The notes under the pieces are model-generated. The model saw only the letters and a program-made list of their open reading frames with translations, ran no database searches and was not told the DNA's origin. A DNA stretch of 38,054 nt from the NCBI GenBank assembly GCA_018401355.1, contig JAGYLD010000019.1, positions 1-38,054 of the forward strand. Direction: 5' to 3'. A program made the translations under genes and the position numbers. Positions 32,574-38,054 of this stretch are shown piece after piece (within the stretch, counting starts at the first letter, position 1; every line of letters starts with the position of its first letter). This DNA is from Bacteroidales bacterium. GTDB taxonomy: Bacteria > Bacteroidota > Bacteroidia > Bacteroidales > B18-G4.

Positions 32574-33599
32574 CTATTTTAAGGGTTCAAAATATTTGAT
32601 CGCCTGAGAAGTAAAGGTTCCATTTGAACAAGTATATGATACTTCAACGCTGATAACACCTTCATAGCAGTTTGTCAAAGCAAATACCCAGCTTGCAACA
32701 TACAGGTTCTTCAACTGTCCGCTGATGAGGTTATAAATCTCCTGCAATTCACCTGAATCCGGAGAATAGAAATACCTGCCACCTGTTTGATTGGCAAGAT
32801 TTTCGAGGGTTGTAACATCAGCGTCACCAAATCCTAATGTATAAACAGGAATCTGCCAGTTGTTAGATGCTGCAACAACATCACTGAGGGTGTGACCAGA
32901 ATCATTATTATAACCATCGGTAAATCCAAGAACGGCCGGGAGATAGTTAGAGTTGATCATACTGAAGTTATGTGCATCTTCCAATCCCATATATACAGCA
33001 TCAAAGAATGAAGTGTAAATACCAATATCGACTGATGTATTCACAGCATTGATCAGGTTTGTCGTATCAGTTGTAAAGTCTACCATTTTTTCTACATCCG
33101 TAGCAAATTTGATCACCTCCATTTGGTCCATGGGCTGTTTGTTTCTGATAAAGAAACGAACAGCATTTTCCATGTTAGTGATGTCATAAGAAGTCATACT
33201 TCCGGAATAATCCATGGTAATACCGGAGGCAATGTCTCCACCCTGCTGGTTAAGTGTACCAAAAGAAATACTGGCAACAACTACACTGTCGGTTGATTCG
33301 GCACATACTTGCTTGATCACAAAATTGAATTGATTAAATTCCTGAAGCGGATTGCCATTCTGGTCAGTCACAGACAAATATAATTTAACGTTTGAAGCCC
33401 TTGCAGGATCAACTTCTATCCTCGGGATAGTAAGCTGAACATCCGTTGTTGTATTGTCATTCATATTCACGTATGGTTGACCTGAAGGTGTAGGCGTTGA
33501 GCCATTGTCATCATCGTCATCCTTTGAACAGGATGAAACAACCACAGAAAAAGACAATGCAATAGCAATCAAAAAGAATAATGAGTTGATTTTTTTCAT
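32574..33599 (-). CDS. Lipoprotein with von Willebrand factor A domain
   Basis: 341 residues from the ATG at 33599; the frame is open 18 codons further, but this start yields the lipoprotein signal (VVVSSC, Cys24). After the Cys come KDDDDDNG acidic residues, a pattern linked to surface-exposed lipoproteins in Bacteroidetes. A beta domain (about 45-115) precedes a vWA domain (about 122-320) with an intact metal-ion site: D130-Y-S-G-S134, the Thr in IYTSFFDA, and the Asp in GFTDGYNND. This domain binds Mg2+-dependent protein ligands. The ligand is unknown. A near-perfect promoter lies upstream and a terminator behind, so it is a single-gene unit. Confidence 0.85.
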   Translation of the reverse strand: MKKINSLFFLIAIALSFSVVVSSCSKDDDDDNGSTPTPSGQPYVNMNDNTTTDVQLTIPRIEVDPARASNVKLYLSVTDQNGNPLQEFNQFNFVIKQVCAESTDSVVVASISFGTLNQQGGDIASGITMDYSGSMTSYDITNMENAVRFFIRNKQPMDQMEVIKFATDVEKMVDFTTDTTNLINAVNTSVDIGIYTSFFDAVYMGLEDAHNFSMINSNYLPAVLGFTDGYNNDSGHTLSDVVAASNNWQIPVYTLGFGDADVTTLENLANQTGGRYFYSPDSGELQEIYNLISGQLKNLYVASWVFALTNCYEGVISVEVSYTCSNGTFTSQAIKYFEPLK

Positions 33600-33650
33600 A
33601 GTTATAGATATTAAAGTGAATAGATTTTGGCTTTTATAAACTTGAACCTG

Positions 33651-33682
33651 CAAATTTATTTAAAGTTATTTTAAATTACAAA
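33651..33682 (-). promoter_or_regulatory. Consensus promoter of the vWA lipoprotein gene
   Basis: On the minus strand TTTG (33682-33679), exactly 20 bases, then TAAATTTG (33658-33651): a full match to both Bacteroidetes boxes, the best in the window. The leader is about 45 bases. Confidence 0.8.
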
Positions 33683-33833
33683 CCTTATTATGCCTTATTA
33701 AGCAGGTACAAATATAGCCCATTGATTTCCAAAGTACAATACATTCTTAGGATCCACTGATTATGTGCTGGGATTCATTGAATAAGTGCTATGCTCAATT
33801 TATAATTCTGCAATACAAAAAAGAATGCAAATA

Positions 33834-34811
33834 TTATCCCTGTGATGCTTTGAGTTCTTTGATCTTGCTGACGAGTTCGGGAAGTACCTTATGCACATCA
33901 CCGACTATGCCATAGTCAGCCGATTCAAAGATGGGAGCATCTTTGTCGGTATTGACAGCTACGATATGTTTAGATGAACTTACACCCCCAAGATGCTGAA
34001 TAGCGCCAGAAATACCAAGGGCAAAATAAAGGTTTGGTGCAATGATCTTTCCGGTTTGTCCTACATGCTCTTCATGAGGCCTCCAGCCTTCATCGGAGAC
34101 GGGGCGTGAGCAGGCTGTTGCAGCACCCAGCACCTCTGCCAGTTCTTCCAGCGGCTTCCAGTTATCGGGGTTTTTCATGCCACGGCCACCCGACACGACA
34201 ACTTCAGCATCTGTAAGAAGCACTTTTCCTGTAATCTTTTTGGTTTCAGTGACTTTTGTTTTAAAGTCATCATCATCCAGTTTTGGAGTGAAAACCTCAA
34301 TGGCAGCCGGTTTAGGATTTTCTTCCACCCCCAGGGAGTTCTGAAACAACGTGAGAACCTTTTTGGATGATTTTACAATTACATCTGCATATGCCTTATT
34401 GGTAAAAACCATCTTTTTTACTGTAAATGGGTCCAAACTTGACGGAACATTCGTAACACCGGTCACAGCGCCGGCTTTCAGCTTCACTGCAACGCGGGGA
34501 GCAATGGCCTTTCCTGAAAAATTATGGGCAAAAAGAACAATATCAGCGTTAATATTATCAGCCACTTGTGTGATGATGGATGAATATGCACGGTTGATAA
34601 GGACATTCAATCTGTCGTCTTCTACTTTTAATATTTTATCTGCACCATAAGAACCCAATTTCAACAATTCGTCATCGGCAACGTTGCCAATGGAAACCAC
34701 TGACACCTCAGTGCCAAGCTGATCGGCTACCTTGCGGGCATAGGTGATGAGCTCAAAGCTCAACTTTTTAAATTTTCCGTCCCAATTTTCTGTATATACT
34801 AGTAATGACAT
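33834..34811 (-). CDS. etfA: Electron transfer flavoprotein alpha subunit
   Basis: 325 residues. The N-terminal alpha/beta domain (1-185, [22 protein letters not shown]) is followed by the FAD-binding domain with the signature region [14 protein letters not shown] and [41 protein letters not shown], then [23 protein letters not shown] near the end. With EtfB it carries electrons from acyl-CoA dehydrogenases to a membrane quinone oxidoreductase. It lies 18 bases after etfB and is the last gene of the acd-etfB-etfA operon. No extra ferredoxin domain is fused. Confidence 0.97.
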   Translation of the reverse strand: MSLLVYTENWDGKFKKLSFELITYARKVADQLGTEVSVVSIGNVADDELLKLGSYGADKILKVEDDRLNVLINRAYSSIITQVADNINADIVLFAHNFSGKAIAPRVAVKLKAGAVTGVTNVPSSLDPFTVKKMVFTNKAYADVIVKSSKKVLTLFQNSLGVEENPKPAAIEVFTPKLDDDDFKTKVTETKKITGKVLLTDAEVVVSGGRGMKNPDNWKPLEELAEVLGAATACSRPVSDEGWRPHEEHVGQTGKIIAPNLYFALGISGAIQHLGGVSSSKHIVAVNTDKDAPIFESADYGIVGDVHKVLPELVSKIKELKASQG

Positions 34812-34829
34812 CTTTCCTGGATTTAATTC

Positions 34830-35579
34830 TTAAATAACTTTTGCTTCATTGTGGAGTAATTCTACCAGCTCATTTACGTTTTCGGCATCCACCATTTTGC
34901 ATTTGGCTTTAGGCGGAGGAAGTTCGAACCCTGCAAACTCTGTCAGGGCTTCCGTTTCAACGGCAGGTTTTACTTCCAGGGGTTTCTTCCTGGCCATCAT
35001 GATCCCCCTCATGGACGGGATACGTGGTTCCAGGGCAATGCCTTTCTGAACAATGGCCACGAAAGGAACTGTGGTTTCCAGTGTTTCAGAACCACCATCG
35101 ATTTCCCTGTTCAGGATGATATTTTCACCATCCATGTTAATCTTTGATACAGATGAAACAGAAGGAAGGTCAAGAAGTTCCGAAAGCATCCCTCCTACGA
35201 GGGATCCATTGTAATCACTGGAGTCAATACCACAAAGCATAATATCAAAAGGATTGGCTTTCAGGTATTCTGCAAGTTGTGATGCAACAAAATATGCATC
35301 CTGTGGTTCAGCATCTATCCGGATGGCATCATCCGCTCCGATGGCCAGGGCCTTACGCAATGTGGGTTCAGTATCCTTGCTCCCAACATTGATCACAGAG
35401 ATTTTCTCGATGGCCCCACCTGAACCTTCTTTCAACTCGAGTGCACGTGTAAGTGCAAGCTCGTCCCATGGATTTATGATCCATTGCACGCCTGCGGCAT
35501 CAAATTTTGTATCATTATCAGTAAAACGGATCTTTGTTGTAGTGTCCGGCACATTACTGATGCATACGAGTATTTTCAT
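34830..35579 (-). CDS. etfB: Electron transfer flavoprotein beta subunit
   Basis: 249 residues. It starts MKILVCISNVPDTTTKIRFTD and keeps WIINPWDELALTRALELKE, CGIDSSDYNGSLVGGMLSELLDLPSVSSVSKI (the nucleotide-binding region) and the recognition-loop segment EPRIPSMRGIMMARKKPLEV used to dock acyl-CoA dehydrogenases. It pairs with etfA 18 bases on. The 72-base gap to the upstream dehydrogenase holds two copies of a 14-base repeat. It could be a bifurcating or a normal ETF; the presence of a dehydrogenase and the Fe-S oxidoreductase in the window favours the normal quinone-linked kind. Confidence 0.97.
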   Translation of the reverse strand: MKILVCISNVPDTTTKIRFTDNDTKFDAAGVQWIINPWDELALTRALELKEGSGGAIEKISVINVGSKDTEPTLRKALAIGADDAIRIDAEPQDAYFVASQLAEYLKANPFDIMLCGIDSSDYNGSLVGGMLSELLDLPSVSSVSKINMDGENIILNREIDGGSETLETTVPFVAIVQKGIALEPRIPSMRGIMMARKKPLEVKPAVETEALTEFAGFELPPPKAKCKMVDAENVNELVELLHNEAKVI

Positions 35580-35590
35580 AGTTTAAAGTT

Positions 35591-35620
35591 TATATTGTTA
35601 TATGATTATATTGTTATATG
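35591..35620. repeat. Two tandem copies of TATATTGTTATATG
   Basis: TATATTGTTATATG at 35591-35604 and 35607-35620, a perfect 14-base repeat with period 16, in the leader of etfB after the dehydrogenase stop. The unit is nearly self-complementary at its ends (TATA...TATA). Confidence 0.6.
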
Positions 35621-35651
35621 GTTTTATGGTTAAGGCGTTAGATAAATTTGT

Positions 35652-36794
35652 TTAATCCTTTAAAAGTGCGCGTGAAATTACAATTTTTTGAATTTCTGAG
35701 GTGCCTTCATAGATCTGTGTCAGTTTTGCTTCCCTCATGAGGCGCTCGACGTGGTATTCTTTCACATAGCCATAGCCTCCGTAGACCTGTACTGCCTCGG
35801 TGGTGATCTCCATCGCACTGTCGGCAGCAAAAAGCTTGGCCATAGCACTCATGGTACCATATGACAAACCATTATCTTTGAGCCATGCAGCTTTATATGT
35901 CAGGTTTCTGGCTGCTTCCAGTTTCACACCCATATCGGCAAGCTTGAAAGCGATGGCCTGATGATCATGAATAAACTTTCCAAAAGCTTTTCTTTCTTTT
36001 GAATACTGGATAGCCCTTTCCATGGCCCCGGCTGCTATTCCGAGTGCCTGAGCAGCAATACCAATCCTGCCGCCTTCCAGGGCTTTCATGGCAAACTTAA
36101 AGCCAAAGCCATCATCTCCGATCCGGTTTTCCTTTGGCACCTTAACATCACTGAACATCACCGAATGTGTATCGGAGCTTCGCATACCCATCTTATCTTC
36201 ATGAGGTGCTAGGCTTATACCCGGAGTATTTTTGTCAACAATCAGGGCATTGATACCATGATGTTTTTTTTCAGGATGGGTCTGGACAACAACGATATAA
36301 ATATCTGCACATTCAGCATTGGTGATCCAATTCTTTGTCCCGTTGATCAAAAAATGATCTCCCTTATCTTCACCAGTTGTTCTTTGATGCGTTGCATCTG
36401 AACCAGCTTCCGGTTCAGAAAGCAAAAAGGCGCCAATTTTTTCCCCTGTGGCAAGTACCCGGAGGTACTTTTCCTTTTGTTCCTGGGTTCCATATTTTTC
36501 AACTCCCCAGCTAACAAGGGAATTATGGACAGAAAGGATAACGGCTGTTGCAGAATCATGTTTAGAGAACTCTTCGAGTGACAATACATAGGAGAGTGTA
36601 TCCATTCCGCCTCCACCCCATTCGGGGGCAACCATCATCCCGAAGAAGCCAAGTTCCTTCAGTGCTTTTATGTGCTTCCATGGGATTTCTGCCTTTTCGT
36701 CCCTTTCCAGGACGTCTTTTACAAGCTCACGTTCGGCATAATCCCGTGCAGCCTGACGGATCATTTGTTGCTCCTCAGTAAATTCAAAATTCAT
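35652..36794 (-). CDS. Acyl-CoA dehydrogenase (short/branched-chain type)
   Basis: 380 residues, standard length. The family fold is clear: EEQQMIRQAARDYAERELV (1-30), FLLSEPEAGSDATHQRTT (FAD/substrate loop), WITNAECADIYIV, GIGAAQALG-like GRIGIAAQALGIAAGAMERAIQYSKERKAFGKFI, and the C-terminal RLMREAKLTQIYEGTSEIQK with the catalytic base E363. It oxidises short or branched acyl-CoAs, giving FADH2 that EtfAB takes up; butyryl- or isobutyryl-type substrate is likely but not proven. It is the first gene of the acd-etfB-etfA operon, with a promoter at 36835. Confidence 0.95.
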   Translation of the reverse strand: MNFEFTEEQQMIRQAARDYAERELVKDVLERDEKAEIPWKHIKALKELGFFGMMVAPEWGGGGMDTLSYVLSLEEFSKHDSATAVILSVHNSLVSWGVEKYGTQEQKEKYLRVLATGEKIGAFLLSEPEAGSDATHQRTTGEDKGDHFLINGTKNWITNAECADIYIVVVQTHPEKKHHGINALIVDKNTPGISLAPHEDKMGMRSSDTHSVMFSDVKVPKENRIGDDGFGFKFAMKALEGGRIGIAAQALGIAAGAMERAIQYSKERKAFGKFIHDHQAIAFKLADMGVKLEAARNLTYKAAWLKDNGLSYGTMSAMAKLFAADSAMEITTEAVQVYGGYGYVKEYHVERLMREAKLTQIYEGTSEIQKIVISRALLKD

Positions 36795-36834
36795 AAATAT
36801 GATTGTATTAAGGTGTTGTACATTGACAGAGAAA

Positions 36835-36842
36835 CAAATATA
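36835..36842 (-). promoter_or_regulatory. -7 promoter element of the acd-etfB-etfA operon
   Basis: TATATTTG on the minus strand matches TAnnTTTG, 40 bases before the acyl-CoA dehydrogenase ATG. Confidence 0.6.
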
Positions 36843-36895
36843 ACAATTTTTTAATATCAGCTCACATTCTCATATGCCTTGATATCAAAGAAATT

Positions 36896-37543
36896 CTACA
36901 TAGATTCCATCATCTCTTTTACTACGTTATCTGCACCTTCGGCTATTTGGAGGATATTGGCATCCAACATGTAACAAGGGGTGGTAAAAACTTTATGATC
37001 CTCATCAACCACCACTTCACCGTGGTTGGTCTTTTCGTGTGATGCACCCATTTTCTGAATGGCTTCTATGGTTCCTTCATCCTGGCCAACAGTGACTACC
37101 ACCTCCCCTATTATTTTTGCTATAAATGCAGGGGAAATGCATAATGCTCCAATTGGTTTTTTTGCTTCAAGCATATTTTTTACTGCTCTTTCAACTTCAG
37201 GATTAACGGTTGCATTTGGACCATCGAATGCCACAGAAGAAAGGTTTTTGGCAGCACCAAATCCACCAGGAAAGATGATGGCATCAAATTCAGAAGCCTT
37301 GAACACTGAAAGGTCATGGATCTTACCCCGTGCAATCCTGGCCGATTCGATCAAAACATTCCTTTTCTCATCCATTTCTTCACCGGTAAGGTGGTTGATC
37401 ACGTGATGTTGTTCAATATTCGGTGCAAACACCTCGTAGGTGCCACCGTGTTTCATAATGGAAAGCAGAGTAAGGGTTGCCTCGTGTATCTCTGCTCCGT
37501 CAAATACCCCGCATCCTGCAAGTACGACTGCAAATTTTTTCAT
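36896..37543 (-). CDS. elbB: ElbB-type glyoxalase (DJ-1/PfpI superfamily)
   Basis: 215 residues. ElbB features: LAGCGVFDGAEIHEATLTLLSIMKHG (9-33), FPGGFGAAKNLS (91-102) and the nucleophile elbow GALCISPA with Cys135, ending MLDANILQIAEGADNVVKEMMESM. Members are reported as glyoxalases of the isoprenoid-biosynthesis-associated ElbB group, DJ-1-like with a reactive cysteine. It has its own promoter at 37577 and is divergent from the gene at the right edge. Nothing links it to the etf operon except that it lies beside it on the same strand with a 101-base gap and a separate -7 box. Confidence 0.93.
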   Translation of the reverse strand: MKKFAVVLAGCGVFDGAEIHEATLTLLSIMKHGGTYEVFAPNIEQHHVINHLTGEEMDEKRNVLIESARIARGKIHDLSVFKASEFDAIIFPGGFGAAKNLSSVAFDGPNATVNPEVERAVKNMLEAKKPIGALCISPAFIAKIIGEVVVTVGQDEGTIEAIQKMGASHEKTNHGEVVVDEDHKVFTTPCYMLDANILQIAEGADNVVKEMMESM

Positions 37544-37576
37544 TTTATAAAGTTTTTAGGATTAGCGTTTTGAGAT

Positions 37577-37584
37577 CAAATATA
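37577..37584 (-). promoter_or_regulatory. -7 promoter element of elbB
   Basis: TATATTTG on the minus strand matches TAnnTTTG, 33 bases before the ATG. Confidence 0.6.
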
Positions 37585-37667
37585 ATAAACAAATAAACGC
37601 CATTAAGAGAAATCGCACATTCATCATTAAGCAACAATCGACAAATTGATTGCAAATAGAGATAAAA

Positions 37668-37684
37668 AATGCTAAATTAGCATT
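37668..37684. repeat. Perfect palindrome upstream of the right-edge gene
   Basis: AATGCTAA-A-TTAGCATT, 8-base arms around one A, 34 bases before the ATG at 37719. A loop of one base makes a hairpin unlikely; a two-fold protein site is more likely. Confidence 0.5.
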
Positions 37685-37718
37685 CAGCAATGTACCTGAT
37701 TTATTAGACCTCACCCCC

Positions 37719-38054
37719 ATGAAAACAAACCAAACCAACACAACAAAGAAATGGAAAAAGATAATTCATTTCCCATGGAAATTTTTTAGTCTCCTCACGG
37801 TCACCTTACTTCTGCTTTTTCCATTATCCTCACAATCTCAAACTAACATCAGTGTTCCTGGTTCTGAAACAGGAGGCAATCTTAATGAGGATATACATTC
37901 TGCATACAGCATTCCAACCGGCAAACCCATCTATCATATTGTTGACCTTACCGGAACCGGCAAATTTGTTGCATTTAACCGCTTAAGCACACATAAAACA
38001 TCCTTTTTTATTTATAATACTGAAGATGACACCATGACTACCGGCGATCCGGTG
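37719..38054 (+). CDS. Start of a secreted protein (cut by window edge)
   Basis: 112 codons run to the right edge without a stop. The N-terminus has a long basic lead (KTNQTNTTKKWKKIIHFPWK) and a hydrophobic core (about 23-36, LLTVTLLLLFPL) with cleavage near SSQSQ, a signal peptide of the kind seen on large surface proteins in Bacteroidetes. The mature part seen (ISVPGSETGGNLN, PIYHIVDLTGTGKFVAFNRL, SFFIYNTEDD) is beta-rich and not recognised. A perfect palindrome lies between it and the divergent elbB promoter. A type IX sorting domain might be at the unseen end; this is a guess. Confidence 0.7.
   Translation, partial: MKTNQTNTTKKWKKIIHFPWKFFSLLTVTLLLLFPLSSQSQTNISVPGSETGGNLNEDIHSAYSIPTGKPIYHIVDLTGTGKFVAFNRLSTHKTSFFIYNTEDDTMTTGDPV

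Noticed and set aside
33720-33800. Imperfect repeat TGATTATGTGCT / TGAATAAGTGCT upstream of the vWA gene region
   Set aside because: Too short and too imperfect to separate from chance in A/T-rich spacer.
1-38054. CRISPR array, prophage, insertion sequence, tRNA or rRNA
   Set aside because: No regularly spaced repeats, transposase or integrase motifs, terminal inverted repeats, or cloverleaf-like sequences were seen.

Overview
The window is a chromosomal segment of a Bacteroidetes (Bacteroidota) bacterium, most likely a Bacteroidales/Marinilabiliales-type organism. Three things in the sequence point there. The gliding/type IX secretion genes gldD and gldE are present. Two secreted proteins end in type IX (Por) C-terminal sorting domains. 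At least a dozen genes are preceded by the Bacteroidetes -7 element TAnnTTTG, and nearly all lack a Shine-Dalgarno sequence. No phage, integrase, insertion sequence, CRISPR array, rRNA or tRNA was seen.

Left end (1-1245, minus): an arsenical-resistance operon of the arsR-arsE-arsF-arsG type, with arsG cut by the window edge. Then (1328-3352, plus) a secreted alpha/beta hydrolase and a TPR lipoprotein resembling TatT, closed by a strong hairpin terminator. Behind it lies a MATE transporter remnant that has lost its middle (3356-3872). A secreted M28 aminopeptidase, a small membrane protein and MsrA follow (4152-7121). The 615-base gap at 7122-7736 is not empty: it holds a candidate small-protein or RNA unit with its own promoter and terminator, and three copies of a 14-base motif. 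An outer-membrane beta-barrel gene comes next.

Housekeeping core (8404-25106): a PAP2-like membrane protein overlapping rpoN (sigma-54), asnS, a fused DAHP synthase/chorismate mutase, corA, an M14 carboxypeptidase carrying a type IX sorting signal, gldD, gldE, ssb and mutY. Divergently placed are HU, a 29-residue mS38/COX24-like ribosomal protein, RNase G, trpS and hflX.

Acyl-CoA catabolism region (25099-36842): a fused B12-dependent acyl-CoA mutase (IcmF type), whose first ~50 codons are broken by several clustered single-base indels, and an unknown 202-residue protein behind it. Divergent from these is a membrane Fe-S oxidoreductase of the kind that passes electrons from ETF to quinone. 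On the far side of a type IX-secreted protein and a von Willebrand A lipoprotein lie acyl-CoA dehydrogenase, etfB and etfA. Dehydrogenase, ETF, membrane oxidoreductase and mutase together make a plausible route for branched-chain or short-chain acyl-CoA oxidation into the quinone pool. The right end has elbB and the start of a large secreted protein.

Most of the window is ordinary chromosome. The points most worth following are the indel cluster at the start of the mutase, the small transcription unit at 7257-7547 with the nearby repeated motif, and the secreted hydrolase/TatT-like pair.
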